Origin: CAIRTM01 sp963723235
GTDB lineage: Bacteria; Desulfobacterota; WTBG01; CAIYCZ01; CAIRTM01
NCBI GenBank assembly: GCA_963723235.1
Contig: CAVRPV010000012.1
Coordinates: forward strand, 1 to 57,430
Reading direction: 5' to 3'
DNA length: 57,430 bases
The notes under the pieces are model-generated. The model saw nothing but the letters and a program-made list of their open reading frames with translations, searched no databases and had not been told where the DNA came from. Position numbers and translations under genes: made by a program. Positions 29,596 to 39,264 of this stretch are shown in pieces (the stretch's first letter is position 1; the number at the start of each line of letters is the position of its first letter).

Positions 29596-30726
29596 TTAAT
29601 GCTGGTCCAATATTTTTTTAACTCGTGAATCCCACGTATGGTTTTCAAGAAAAATTTTTTTAGCGTCTGCCCCCAGCTTGTTTCTCATGCCCTCATCATG
29701 GGCCAGGAGTGTCAGCGCGTTTATCCAGGCACCTGCATCGTTCGGGGGACACAAGAGGGCATTGCGCCCATGCTGAAGCACCTCATGAATGACAGGCAAA
29801 TCCGAACAAATAATCGGCTTTCCCGCAGCAAGGTATTCAAAAATTTTTATGGGCGACATCCACTGGACCGTATTGCCTCTGTTTTCAACGGAGACTTCCT
29901 CTTGATAGGGCGCAAGCAGCATATCAAATGCAACGCGAAACTTTTCCGCTTCAGCATAGGGCACAAATCCATGAAAAAAAATATTCTGCGCATGCTCCGT
30001 GCTGTTCCGCCAGTGTGCGATATCGTTTTCCGTCCCCCCCACCAGGTGAAAGTCTGCCCAGGTGCATGCGCGCGCAATTTCCATAATCAGATTGACACCC
30101 CGCCCCTTATAAAGATGGCCGACATAGCCAACCTGCGGGCGCTTGTGTTTATTGGGCAGCAGGTGCGGCTGCAGGTCTTCAGGTACGGGATCAGCAGCAT
30201 CGGGCAACACCTGAATTTTATCTTTGTTGTGCGGATACCGCAGCCGGTAGTACTCCCTGAGGGAGCGAGAAATAACCACCAGCTTCTTCAGCCTCTTCGA
30301 GCCCATGAGGCCGTTAAAACAGTATGCGCTCATTCTCCCGCTGTTTTCGGACGGCGGGCCGTGTGCTTCAAATATCACATTCATTCCCAGGAGAGACGCA
30401 CAATAGGCTCCTAAATGGTCACGCGCATATACGATATCAGCTCTGTGCTTTTTTGCGTACAGACCTGCAAGCAGTCCATAGATGCATCCCTGATATTTAT
30501 TGTTTGCCCACAAGAGCTTCGCAATCTTGAAACCGGGTTCGATGCCGTAAAAAGAGTACATGTCAGCGATCCCCGGCTCAACCAATTCCTTGTTATCAGG
30601 CGCAAGCAGGACAACGTCGATGCCGTTGCCGGCAAAAGCCTTGCACATCTTCATCACGTGGATGCTGTTGGCCGTACGGGACGGCAGGGCTGACTGTGAA
30701 ATATAACATACTCTCATGATGGACAT
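29596..30726 (-). CDS. Glycosyltransferase family 4
   Basis: A 376-residue GT-B enzyme. The N-terminus MRVCYISQSALPSRTANSIH with VMKMCKAFAGNG is a common GT4 opening. YARDHLGAYCASLLGMNVIFEAHGP is the acceptor-domain end, and LVVISRSLREYY is the linker region. The C-terminal domain has VLPDAADPVPEDL, VGYVGHLYKGRGVNLIMEIA and the donor site SPIKIFEYLAAGKPIICSDL, where the Glu of the EX7E motif is in FEY. It lies 106 bp upstream of the ArnT-like gene. A further 283 bp upstream, before the asparagine-synthetase-like gene, show no gene. The frame is unbroken. The sugar is unknown. Confidence 0.92.
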   Translation of the reverse strand: MSIMRVCYISQSALPSRTANSIHVMKMCKAFAGNGIDVVLLAPDNKELVEPGIADMYSFYGIEPGFKIAKLLWANNKYQGCIYGLLAGLYAKKHRADIVYARDHLGAYCASLLGMNVIFEAHGPPSENSGRMSAYCFNGLMGSKRLKKLVVISRSLREYYRLRYPHNKDKIQVLPDAADPVPEDLQPHLLPNKHKRPQVGYVGHLYKGRGVNLIMEIARACTWADFHLVGGTENDIAHWRNSTEHAQNIFFHGFVPYAEAEKFRVAFDMLLAPYQEEVSVENRGNTVQWMSPIKIFEYLAAGKPIICSDLPVIHEVLQHGRNALLCPPNDAGAWINALTLLAHDEGMRNKLGADAKKIFLENHTWDSRVKKILDQH

Positions 30727-31009
30727 CCAACTCCGGCAGACCTGACGCTTGAATATCTCGGCTCCGCAACAGCTGCAATTACCCTATATGTGATACCATA
30801 TCTGACGGCGTTGGCTAAAGTCAGATCACGTTAATGACAGGGCCATGTACAGCACATATACCCTCGACCTGGTAACGAAGCGCTATCACAATGATATCGC
30901 TGCTTTCGTCTATAATTTTTAAGCAGCACTGCAATGACAATAATTCCCCTGGATAGAACAGAAACCCGCAGCCGCCCTTGCGGGCAAGGCCGGACGCTAC
31001 GCACCGGCA

Positions 31010-32272
31010 TTACACTGCTTCTGCGGCCAGATTGAGCGCAAGGCCGATAAGCACAAGAAGTGCACCCTCGTGATTACAATCGCCCGACATATGTTCAGCC
31101 CGGATGGCATCAAGAGAGAGCCAGGGGACTGTGTTGTTATTCTTAAGGTAATCGAAAGCAGTATCCATAAGCGCTCTAAAATCAGGGCGTTTCCTGAAGG
31201 CCTGAGCAAAATCAAGGTAATTCAAAAAAGCTTTTGGCCGCGCTACAAGGGATGGAAACAGCCTGCTCAATTCTGCATGCAGTGCATGTTTACGCGTGAA
31301 GAAACGAAGACGATAGTGCGATGAAGGCGGCAGTCCATAGCTGTATTTACTCGGCAAACGGGCAAGGTGCGGAAATTTTTGCTTCATCATTTCCAGATAC
31401 AGGATCTGCTTTCTTTTCATACTCCGTGGTGCGCACAGCCAGTATGCAGCCCATGCAGGATGGGCAAACGGAGCAAAAACATGCATGCCGGATACATCAA
31501 ACGCCCCCATATACATTCCCCAGGAATTCCATCTCTTCACTGGTGTAACAATTGGTGCTATACAGTTTGACTGCCGTATTGATATGTCCAGCATATCACC
31601 AATAGGTACAATGTGCGTATCCGAACATACACGAATCGATGATCGGGGATCATACCCGGCCGGGCACAGGTGGCATGTTCTGGAAATTTTCTGACGATCC
31701 AGAAAATCCTGCTGGGCCCTGTCCGGATCTGAAACACCGGAAAAATGTCCGCCCGTCAGAGGATCACCCAAAAATCCGCTCAATACGTTCGCACCAACCA
31801 TACCCGTGCGGGAAAGACAATAACGGTTATAAAAAGCATCCGGCACATACGTCCATGGCGCATCCTTTGCCGACGACAGAAGCTCTTCCCAGGTCAACGC
31901 AACCTTTGATAGATCAATTGCGAAATGTTCGACACCGAGCGTTTTGGCAACCAGCCTGCCAAGGTCATAATCCAGCTGACCTGGCACGCCAAACGTAACC
32001 ATCTTGATTTCACGGGCATCAAGACGCTCGCGCACTGCTCCTGCGATAATGCGGCTGTCCCAGCCGCCGCTTATCGGAATGACATACAAACCATTCTCAC
32101 AAGACTGCTCAAGAAGATCATCGATAACCGTGTCCAGCAGGCGGCCGGCGTCTGCGGGGGTGTATTCCAGGTGAGCAGGTTTATGCGGCAGGCAGCTCTC
32201 AACAAAAGAACTGTCCGCTGTTTCGAGCGCATAGCCGAAGTAGAGATATTCGTATGCTTTTTGTTGCGACAT
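31010..32272 (-). CDS. Asparagine-synthetase-like protein lacking the glutaminase domain
   Basis: A 420-residue protein with an ATP-pyrophosphatase domain of the AsnB type. The PP-loop is SGGWDSR at residues 68-74, preceded by a short segment YEYLYFGYALETADSSFVE instead of the N-terminal glutamine amidotransferase domain with its catalytic Cys2. KMVTFGVPGQLDYDLGRLVAKTLGVEHF forms the next conserved helix-strand, and later motifs (LSGFLGDPLTGGHF, APFAHPAWAAYW) match AsnB domain ends. It therefore probably adenylates a carboxylate and condenses it with ammonia or an amine delivered by something else. Such genes occur within polysaccharide clusters, where amidation of a uronic acid is one proposed use; this is inference. 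It lies 26 bp after a GT2 gene. Confidence 0.85.
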   Translation of the reverse strand: MSQQKAYEYLYFGYALETADSSFVESCLPHKPAHLEYTPADAGRLLDTVIDDLLEQSCENGLYVIPISGGWDSRIIAGAVRERLDAREIKMVTFGVPGQLDYDLGRLVAKTLGVEHFAIDLSKVALTWEELLSSAKDAPWTYVPDAFYNRYCLSRTGMVGANVLSGFLGDPLTGGHFSGVSDPDRAQQDFLDRQKISRTCHLCPAGYDPRSSIRVCSDTHIVPIGDMLDISIRQSNCIAPIVTPVKRWNSWGMYMGAFDVSGMHVFAPFAHPAWAAYWLCAPRSMKRKQILYLEMMKQKFPHLARLPSKYSYGLPPSSHYRLRFFTRKHALHAELSRLFPSLVARPKAFLNYLDFAQAFRKRPDFRALMDTAFDYLKNNNTVPWLSLDAIRAEHMSGDCNHEGALLVLIGLALNLAAEAV

Positions 32273-32298
32273 ATTCTTCCACAGACATTATGGCAATA

Positions 32299-33271
32299 TC
32301 AAAACAGGCGATCGACGATTCGCGACGCAACCTTTTTACGCAAAAAAACCGGCAGCAGGTATAAAAAAATAATATATGCCCGTTTTTTTGCTGGCAGCGC
32401 ACCAAAAAAAAATGTGCCGGCAATGTCCCGGATGCTTATATCATCATGCAGTATCTTCCTCACAAACGTCTTCATACTTAATGTGTTTGCATACTGCTGT
32501 AACTGCAGGTGTAAATCTTCTGCAATAATCGGATGCGTCTCCAGATAATTTTTTATAGAAGCTGCTGATGGAGAAGAAACCTGAAAAAGCTTTGAGGACA
32601 CCCGGTTAACAGAATCCATATGGTACGTTGCCCCCAGCTCAGGGATCCACAACGCCTGCATATTACGGGTCAGCAACACGCGCAGCCATACATCTGTATC
32701 CGCGCCATGCTGCCATCGTTCGTCAAAACCGCCGATCTCCGCGAGCAACTCCCGCTGCACTACGGCAACCGATGTCCAGATTGGCCGGGGCCCCTGTATA
32801 TACGTTCTGATATCATAGAGATGGCTGCCCTTAGCTTTATTGTGAATATAATATTCATTACATTTTTTTTCATTCCCCTCCACTGATATCCACCAGCCCG
32901 ACGAAACCATGCCCGCGTCAGGGAATTGCCGGATACCCTCAAAAACGTGCTCCAGATGCCGGCTGTGCCACTCATCATCTGCATCAAGAAATGCAACCCA
33001 TGCCGCACGGGATTCTCGTATACCGAGATTACGGGCTGCATACCCGCCCGGAGAGGGTTCGTTCCTTTGAAAAATCCTTATGCGCGGGTCTGAGAATTTA
33101 CGAACCTCATCCAGGCTGCTATCAGTGGATGCATCATTGATAATTATTAATTCATACTGTGTAGAAAGTTTGCCGTAAAACAGAAGAAATCGATCTGTTG
33201 ACATGCGGTGCCTTATTGTATAGCGGAACAATCACGGAAAAAAAAGGCATGCTGTTCTCGTTGTAATCCAT
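32299..33271 (-). CDS. Glycosyltransferase family 2 (one frameshift)
   Basis: A GT-A inverting transferase of about 323 residues. The start is MPFFSVIVPLYNKAPHVNRS (ATG 33271 or, seven codons on, ATG 33250). The frame breaks after SSVLRQTF: removing one T near 33162 gives TQYELIIINDASTDSS and the rest is open to 32299. The DxD-type donor motif is WVAFLDADDEWHSRHL, and the acceptor loop has AEIGGFDERWQHGADTDVWLR, as usual for GT2. The C-terminus is a short hydrophobic segment (FLYLLPVFLRKKV). Likely a cytoplasmic-face transferase acting on the growing lipid-linked polymer; donor and acceptor unknown. Confidence 0.9.
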
Positions 33272-33424
33272 TGCATCTGTTCCAGTATGTGCCGCCCGCA
33301 TTACGCAGCGCTTGGGGGCTGCTTTGCCTGCAGCGTGCAATGCGGTCGGGCTTTTCAAACAAAGATTCCGGCAAGGGGCAGGCTGCACACCTGATGCCGA
33401 ACCGTTCAAAAAGCCGGCACCGGG

Positions 33425-34342
33425 TTATGTATATTCATTCCACGTAATGTGAATTCCCAAAAGGCTGCACATCCTGGCAACATGCACAACAGCGTTTCCA
33501 AGCACCGGGATATAGTGCTCTTTACCTTGAGGAATGCACAGTACCAGTTGTAGCAGCGTCCTTGCAAACGCCAGCCCCTCAAAAAGCAACCGGGCGATCC
33601 TGGCTCCCGGCTTCAGAGAATCCGCATCAAGCGTTCTGTTTTTTATCCTCCACCTCCGCTTCAGGTAATAGCTGACCGTCATCCGGTTATCCGCCAGGAG
33701 TTCATGAACGACAGCATCTGCAACACAATGGATTATTGCGCCGTTTTTATGCGCCCTGCGGAAAAAATCGTCATCCGAATTACCTGAAGTCGCATATGCC
33801 GTGTCAAAAAAAAGCCTGTGCTCACGAACTATGCTGTTAAAATTGAATACCACATTACCGCTCCGGGCCCAATCAAACTGCGTGCCGGTAGGATAGCAAC
33901 GGCGTTCGTACATGCCTGATGAAATGATCCAGTCCGGCGTATGGGGGGGGTATGCGGTTTTAACATGGCCCATGACAACATCTGCCCCGGAGTGGATATA
34001 GTAGTCCCATAGCTTAACAAGCCACAGCGGCTCCGCATATTCATCATCATCAATAAAGGCCAGCTCAGTAATGCCCAGACCAAGCGCCTGATGCACTATG
34101 TTGTTGCGCGCAAAGGGAATGCCCCGGTTCTTCTCTACCCGGTAATGCACCGGGATGTCCGTATCCCGGCTGAATGTATCCACAACGGATTCGGCTGAGC
34201 CTGTCGGGTCATTGTCGGCAATAATAATACACAGGCGAATATCTGCCGGACGCTGCATCGCGTGCAGGCTCTGCAAACACCCGGACAGCTGTTCGGGCCG
34301 CCTGCAGGTACAAAGCCCTATTGCAAGATGTCTGTCATTCAT
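33425..34342 (-). CDS. Glycosyltransferase family 2
   Basis: A 305-residue GT-A transferase. It begins LAIGLCTCRRPEQLSGCLQS, with IIIADNDPTGSAES for the nucleotide site, GIPFARNNIVHQAL and the metal-binding ELAFIDDDEYAEPLWL. FFDTAYATSGNSDDDFFRRA is the region expected to hold the catalytic base (Asp). The end SYYLKRRWRIKNRTLD is as in related bacterial GT2 proteins, sometimes called succinoglycan-type transferases (ExoM-like). It lies 32 bp downstream of the GT4 gene that ends at 34374 and is unbroken. The ExoM resemblance suggests a β-glucosyl-type linkage, but this is a weak inference. Confidence 0.92.
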   Translation of the reverse strand: MNDRHLAIGLCTCRRPEQLSGCLQSLHAMQRPADIRLCIIIADNDPTGSAESVVDTFSRDTDIPVHYRVEKNRGIPFARNNIVHQALGLGITELAFIDDDEYAEPLWLVKLWDYYIHSGADVVMGHVKTAYPPHTPDWIISSGMYERRCYPTGTQFDWARSGNVVFNFNSIVREHRLFFDTAYATSGNSDDDFFRRAHKNGAIIHCVADAVVHELLADNRMTVSYYLKRRWRIKNRTLDADSLKPGARIARLLFEGLAFARTLLQLVLCIPQGKEHYIPVLGNAVVHVARMCSLLGIHITWNEYT

Positions 34343-34373
34343 ATATCAGGCACACTTCACTATGTAACCGGTC

Positions 34374-35474
34374 TCATGCATCAATTAAAGCGTTAAGAAT
34401 TCCAATATGTTTATTCATTGAAAAATTATCCTTTACGTACTCTCTCCCGCGCTGGCCAAGAGAAATGGCATACTGTCTGTCTTCCAGCAGCCGGATCATG
34501 TTTGCGGCCATCCCGTCCACGTCATGCTCCCTGACCAGCAGGCCGGTTTGCCCGTGTATGACAACATCCGGAATACCGGCATGTTCTGTGGAAATAACCG
34601 GCAGGCCCGCCGCACTGGCTTCAAGCACGGCAACCGGCGTGCCCTCCATATCGCCATCATCAGCCGTTATTGAGTGCTGGACAAAACCGAGGGCGCGTTC
34701 ATACAGTTTCTGAAGCGCACAGGGCTCTACGTTGCCCAAAAAAATGATGCTGCTTTCACACCCGTGATACCGGACGATGTTTTGGCAGGCATTCAACAAT
34801 GATCCGTCTCCCGCAAAAAACAGGTGCGCATCAGGAAACATTTTTAAGACTTTAAGAAATGCCAGCAAGGTGTAATATGGCGCTTTCTTGTTAACAAACC
34901 GGCCGACGGCAACAAACATGGGCTCACTGTAGAGTGGCTGAATATTGAAAAAACTGTCCTGGGGGCCGTACGGAGCATAGACTATCTTATCCTTATCAGC
35001 TCCCAGTCCAATGAGCGCATTAACCATATGTTTTGACACGGCGACTATCGACTGGGCATAATCAAACACACGGGGATACTTCTCCCGGTTTCGGCTTAAG
35101 ACATACCCGACCGAGCTATCATAGCCATGGAAATTAACAATCAGCGGCAGATTGTTTTTTTTACAAACATTCAAGACGGCGACAGCTGTCGGCCCATACT
35201 CGGCATACACCTTGTCAATCTTATTTTTCTTAAAGGACGCAATCAGCAGGTCTTCTTGAAAGGTCGTGTCTGCTCTATAGTGCAACAGGGTGCACATCCT
35301 TCTCCGGGCTAAATATGAACGGGTTGGCTGAAGCTGACCCACGCCTTCCAGACAGCATGGCAGCGACCCATTGTAATAGTATTTCACCTCTGCATTCAGC
35401 AGATTTTTGTGCGCCTGTATAAACGTCTCGCTGTATGCTGATTTGTTGGGAGATATGAGGGCAATTGTTTTCAT
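34374..35474 (-). CDS. Glycosyltransferase family 4
   Basis: A 366-residue GT-B enzyme. The N-terminus is MKTIALISPNKSAYSETFIQ, and the SETFI motif is typical of colanic-acid WcaL/AmsK-like transferases. The middle has IVNFHGYDSS and IVAVSKHMVNALIGLG; the C-terminal domain has FVAVGRFVNKKAPYYTLLAF and the EX7E block DDGDMEGTPVAVLEASAAGL, preceded by GFVQHS. This pattern (H-S, then the GD-EGTP block) is also WcaL-like, where the transferase adds a galactose to colanic acid. It starts 4 bp after the methyltransferase gene ends, which indicates translational coupling. Donor not proven. Confidence 0.92.
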   Translation of the reverse strand: MKTIALISPNKSAYSETFIQAHKNLLNAEVKYYYNGSLPCCLEGVGQLQPTRSYLARRRMCTLLHYRADTTFQEDLLIASFKKNKIDKVYAEYGPTAVAVLNVCKKNNLPLIVNFHGYDSSVGYVLSRNREKYPRVFDYAQSIVAVSKHMVNALIGLGADKDKIVYAPYGPQDSFFNIQPLYSEPMFVAVGRFVNKKAPYYTLLAFLKVLKMFPDAHLFFAGDGSLLNACQNIVRYHGCESSIIFLGNVEPCALQKLYERALGFVQHSITADDGDMEGTPVAVLEASAAGLPVISTEHAGIPDVVIHGQTGLLVREHDVDGMAANMIRLLEDRQYAISLGQRGREYVKDNFSMNKHIGILNALIDA

Positions 35475-35477
35475 GGC

Positions 35478-36173
35478 CTATTTCCTGACAATCCCGTACA
35501 GACCCGGTATCATGGTATTTTCTTTAAAATCCGCAGGCTTTACATCGCCGCGTAACAGCAGCGTTATAACCGGCCTCATTATATGCGAAAAAAGCTTTCG
35601 CTTGTTTTTTGACATGGGTTTTCTCCGCACCCACAACCCCAGCATTTGCGCCAGCGCCGCATTCCATCCTCCGGTCGGCTTTATTGTCATCTCGCTGAAG
35701 GCTGCTTGCTGAAAGCTTTTCTCAAGCGCGAAGGGCGTGTATCTATACTCATCATTTGGAACCTCGTGCAACGGCCAGACATACGGGATGGTGAAAAAAA
35801 GCATGCCGCCCTGTTTCAAAACCCTGTGTATCTCAAGCAGGGCATGGTCTAAAACATGAATATGCTCAAATACTTCCGTTGCAAAAACCACATCAAAAAA
35901 CCCATCCGGAAAGGGCATGCGGGTGCCGTCCCAGACAACATCCGGTTGCGTATTGTCATAATCCAACGCGGTCTCAATATCTAAACCGATATACTCGGTT
36001 ACCCCTGCATGTTCGAGAAGAAAATTTTTGTATGGCATTTTGCCGCAGCCGTAATCCAGCAACTTTCCCGAAAACAAGGGCAGGCTTTCCTTAATTGCGG
36101 ACAAAATAGCAGTTCTATGCACATACGTATCAAGATTTTTTATTGTCAATTGTATGCGGGTAAAGTTATCCAT
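35478..36173 (-). CDS. Class I SAM-dependent methyltransferase
   Basis: A 231-residue Methyltransf_11-type enzyme. Motif I LLDYGCGKMPYKNFL binds SAM, EYIGLDIETALDYDN is motif II, WDGTRMPFPDGFFDVVFATE is the acidic region around motif III, and EVFEHIHVLDHALLEIHRVL with GGMLFFTIPYVWPLHEVP completes the fold. The start ATG 36173 overlaps the end of the upstream transferase gene by 8 bp; the frame is open to 36251 but the longer form lacks homology. It is likely to methylate a sugar or the terminal residue of the polysaccharide, where methyl caps can control chain length in ABC-exported O-antigens. The target is inference from context. Confidence 0.9.
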   Translation of the reverse strand: MDNFTRIQLTIKNLDTYVHRTAILSAIKESLPLFSGKLLDYGCGKMPYKNFLLEHAGVTEYIGLDIETALDYDNTQPDVVWDGTRMPFPDGFFDVVFATEVFEHIHVLDHALLEIHRVLKQGGMLFFTIPYVWPLHEVPNDEYRYTPFALEKSFQQAAFSEMTIKPTGGWNAALAQMLGLWVRRKPMSKNKRKLFSHIMRPVITLLLRGDVKPADFKENTMIPGLYGIVRK

Positions 36174-37140
36174 TGAGAAAAGCCCGTATGCGCTGAAGGA
36201 TCCGGAGTCGTTCACCTGCCGCCCGAAAAGCCGACTTCTTCCCCGCGGCACTATAGGCTATGTGCGGCTCTGCGCCTGAATTCAGCGGCAGACGCACACC
36301 GTAATGTTTTAAATTCTCCTGATATATGTCCAAAAACGGCGCAAGCAACGCATCATCACCCTTCACAATTCCCCTGATTGTGCTGTTTGTGAAATGTATA
36401 AACACCACCGGGTCTGTTCCATTGATGAGCACCGTATCGTCTTTTTGTACCCGTGCACACTCAACCCGATTCCAGTTTGCCACATTACATCCCCGGTGTT
36501 TAATAATTTTCACATTGTCAAAATATATCGGCAGCAGATTGAGGTGCGTCTGATCGACAAACTGGCCTTGCGAGGCGTTTTTTTCACACACAAACAAACA
36601 GGCCGACGCCCACCATGCAAGCGCAGGCAGCGCCTGCTTTGTAACGCCGACAAAGCCGCCGTTGTATAAACCCGACGTATACAATGTAAAAAAATTCGTG
36701 CTGTCGGCCTGCGGGTCTGAGGAGCGCCAGTGCGGCGTCAGAATAATGTCATGCCTGTCGAGTTCATCAAACAAAAAAGCGTAATCGTTGAAAAAATGTA
36801 TATCGTTATCAACGTAGATCAGCCTGTCGCAGTGCGCATGCTCTATCAGATATTGTAGAAAAACCGGTTTCATTGCCCACCGGAAGGTGTCCATGCACAG
36901 GGCGTGATATTTTTCAAATATGGCCATGGCCGTGCCGCCTGCGCACAGCTGATCTGCGCAATACAGCCGCATGCCCGGCGGGCATGCGCTGGCCTGCACG
37001 CGGACGGATGCGGCATCCGCAATAAAGACATGCAGTTGCATGCCGGGGTCCCATCGCTGCAGGCAGTTATGCAGCGCGCGCACATGCGGCATATGGTCAA
37101 GCGTTGCAATTGTGCAGAAGCTCTTCAGGGGCATAGCCAT
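36166..37140 (-). CDS. GT8-like glycosyltransferase (GT-A fold)
   Basis: A 324-residue protein that begins MAMPLKSFCTIATLDHMPHV, a start like those of GT8/glycogenin-related and Nucleotid_trans proteins. The metal-binding DxD equivalent is CDRLIYVDNDIHFFNDYAFL. ILTPHWRSS, LYNGGFVGV, DQTHLNLLPIYFDNVK and NVANWNR follow in the usual order, and VVFIHFTNSTI near the C-terminus resembles the final His motif of GT8 enzymes. ATG 37140 is chosen because homology starts there; the frame is open 14 codons further. It sits between two GT2 genes and a methyltransferase in the same direction. Probably a retaining hexosyltransferase. Confidence 0.82.
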   Translation of the reverse strand: MAMPLKSFCTIATLDHMPHVRALHNCLQRWDPGMQLHVFIADAASVRVQASACPPGMRLYCADQLCAGGTAMAIFEKYHALCMDTFRWAMKPVFLQYLIEHAHCDRLIYVDNDIHFFNDYAFLFDELDRHDIILTPHWRSSDPQADSTNFFTLYTSGLYNGGFVGVTKQALPALAWWASACLFVCEKNASQGQFVDQTHLNLLPIYFDNVKIIKHRGCNVANWNRVECARVQKDDTVLINGTDPVVFIHFTNSTIRGIVKGDDALLAPFLDIYQENLKHYGVRLPLNSGAEPHIAYSAAGKKSAFRAAGERLRILQRIRAFLNG

Positions 37141-37204
37141 CACATGCAGGTTCCTGTGTGTAATACGTGCCGGCGGCGGCACGAACGTCCTCGCGTACCC
37201 GGCC

Positions 37205-38095
37205 TCAACACCGGCCAGCTATCGACTTGATTTTTTTTATACAACGGGACCAGGCAGCTGCGAGCGGATGCGCCGGCACCAGCATCCGCTGCTGCCGGGC
37301 AACCCATTTGCGCCAGTTTATGTCATTAAAAAATTCAACACCATGCCTGTCCCGTATCTGCCGTATGGACTCCTCATGCAGCGACACCCTGTATCGAACC
37401 GCAACCGCATCCCTGTCGCATGCGTTCCCGCGGGCGGGGGTATGGTCATGATGCAGAATAATGTCCTGCATGGGAATGCACACGATCGGTTGCGTGCGTA
37501 TGCCCCGCAGCGCCAGCTCATAGTCCTCAAATCCGACAAACATGGCGCTGTCGTAGAGGCCCAGCCGCTTGAACAGCTCCCTTTTCACGATCGAGGCCCC
37601 GCCGAGAATGCAGTTCAGGCGCGTGTCGGGGCCGCACTCAGATTCCTGTAGATACCGGTAGACCATCCGGTTATCGACGATATCGATCGAGAAACAGGGC
37701 AGAAAACGGTTCTCCCATACATTGAACATCCTGGGTGCAAAGGCCTCGGCATCGGGATGCGCGCTGATTGCGGTCAGGGCAATGTCCACCCAGTTGCCGG
37801 TTTTGATAACAATATCGTTATCGACAAAAAAAAGAAATTCCTCGTCTGTTTTTTCGATCAGGAAATTACGCCCGGCGCTTACGCCGAGATTCACTTCACT
37901 TCTGAACAGGGTTACCTGATCAAAGGATGCGCAAAACCGCTCCACAACGCGCGAATTGCGCTCTGATGAGCCGTTGTTCAGGATGTATATCCGCACCCCG
38001 GAAGGAAGAAAACTTTTAACGCACTCGATTGTCTGGCGTGCTTTTTCAAAAAAAAGAATAAGCACCGCGAAACGTTTTCGCATGTCCACACTCAT
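37205..38095 (-). CDS. Glycosyltransferase family 2 (rhamnosyltransferase-like)
   Basis: A 296-residue GT-A enzyme. The opening RFAVLILFFEKARQTIECVK is shifted relative to the usual VxVPxYN but is followed by IYILNNGSSERNSRVVERF and the conserved NLGVSAGRNFLIEKTDEEF, then FLFFVDNDIVIKTGNWVD, where DND is the metal-binding triad. GGASIVKRELFKRLGLYD and FVGFEDYELALRG are the acceptor-binding features. Its start overlaps the end of the upstream GT2 gene by four bases (ATGA), so they are translationally coupled. NLGVSAGRN is seen in WbbL-like rhamnosyltransferases, but specificity is uncertain. Confidence 0.9.
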   Translation of the reverse strand: MSVDMRKRFAVLILFFEKARQTIECVKSFLPSGVRIYILNNGSSERNSRVVERFCASFDQVTLFRSEVNLGVSAGRNFLIEKTDEEFLFFVDNDIVIKTGNWVDIALTAISAHPDAEAFAPRMFNVWENRFLPCFSIDIVDNRMVYRYLQESECGPDTRLNCILGGASIVKRELFKRLGLYDSAMFVGFEDYELALRGIRTQPIVCIPMQDIILHHDHTPARGNACDRDAVAVRYRVSLHEESIRQIRDRHGVEFFNDINWRKWVARQQRMLVPAHPLAAAWSRCIKKIKSIAGRC

Positions 38096-39096
38096 ACTCC
38101 CGCCGTATTTTTAAGACAGGCACGCAAAAAGCGCGCTTTGCTCACGATAGTCGGCAAAAGGCCCCATCTGGCAAAAAGCACAAACAGCGCCGGTGAAGCG
38201 CTTTTCAGCTCAATGCTTTTGACCTGCAGGGGTTTCATATAGTTCCGCAGCATGTTCTGGAACCTGCGCCCGTATTCGGCCCGGCCTGCCCGGTAAATCT
38301 TCTCGAGCAGTACTGCTGCCGCCCGGACGTCTTTTCCGTCCCTGGGCTTGAAACGCTCGGCTATCATGTCACAATACATTGTCTCCTCCTCCGGGCAGAA
38401 GCGCAGGCCGATGTTGAGCAGATTGTTTCTTCGGACCATATCGGCAAACGCATCCTGCTGCCGTATCTGGCTGCTGCCGGCCTGCAGCCCGTGAATCCTG
38501 TAACGCATGAGAACCTCCTGTATGTTCGCGAACGCCAGTCTGTTAACCGTCCGGCACCAGAGCTCATAATCCTGGGAGTACATGTAGGCTTCGTTATAGG
38601 GTCCCGCACAGTTATCAAAGCTTAGCTTGCGCATGCAGACGGTCGAATGGGCAATGCAGTTCTTGAAAAAAAACGTATCCCGGATATCCTGATGGTCCGC
38701 GTGCGTTTTGACAACCCTGCTTTTGTCGCCGAACATCTCGTACCAGCTGCCGCAGACATCGATATGCGGCGACCGCTCCATGAACGCAACCTGCTTTGCG
38801 AGCCGGTCCGGCAGTGCGATATCATCTGCATCCATGCGCAGGACATAGACGCCCTTGGCTTCCGCAAAGCCCCTGTTTAAGGACGCGGACAGGCCCAGGT
38901 TGCGCTCATTGTCGATACGCCGTATACGCGTGTCTGTGCAGGCCTCCAGGATATGGCGGCTGCCGTCAGTAGAGCCGTCATTGATGATCAGAAACTCAAA
39001 ATCAGGAACCGTCTGTCTGACAATGCTGTCGATTGCCCCTGCAAGGTAGCGCTCGCTATTGTAAACAGACATGAGGACGGTAACGCAGGGGGCCAT
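38092..39096 (-). CDS. Glycosyltransferase family 2
   Basis: A 334-residue GT-A transferase. Start MAPCVTVLMSVYNSERYLAG (ATG 39096); the frame is open 50 codons upstream but without homology. FLIINDGSTDGSRHILEAC binds the nucleotide, and VLRMDADDIALPDRLAKQV is the DxD region. HSTVCMRKLSFDNCAGPYNE and MYSQDYELWCRTV follow, typical of LPS core/O-antigen GT2 enzymes. The C-terminal 70 residues are basic and hydrophobic. The end overlaps the next GT2 gene by four bases. A 168-bp gap separates it from the radical SAM gene upstream; I see no gene there. Confidence 0.93.
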   Translation of the reverse strand: MAPCVTVLMSVYNSERYLAGAIDSIVRQTVPDFEFLIINDGSTDGSRHILEACTDTRIRRIDNERNLGLSASLNRGFAEAKGVYVLRMDADDIALPDRLAKQVAFMERSPHIDVCGSWYEMFGDKSRVVKTHADHQDIRDTFFFKNCIAHSTVCMRKLSFDNCAGPYNEAYMYSQDYELWCRTVNRLAFANIQEVLMRYRIHGLQAGSSQIRQQDAFADMVRRNNLLNIGLRFCPEEETMYCDMIAERFKPRDGKDVRAAAVLLEKIYRAGRAEYGRRFQNMLRNYMKPLQVKSIELKSASPALFVLFARWGLLPTIVSKARFLRACLKNTAGV

Positions 39097-39264
39097 AGAA
39101 TTATTATTTCGCCGAACGTAAAAGCATGAATAAGGAGCAGGGGCTGCAAGATTTTGCCACGCGCATGTCCGCGTCGCATCCCCGCACAGTGGGCCGGCCG
39201 GGCGCAGAGCATCAGCCGCACGCTTCAGCGTGCAGCACTTCGTCACATCACGTTATGGCGGCCT

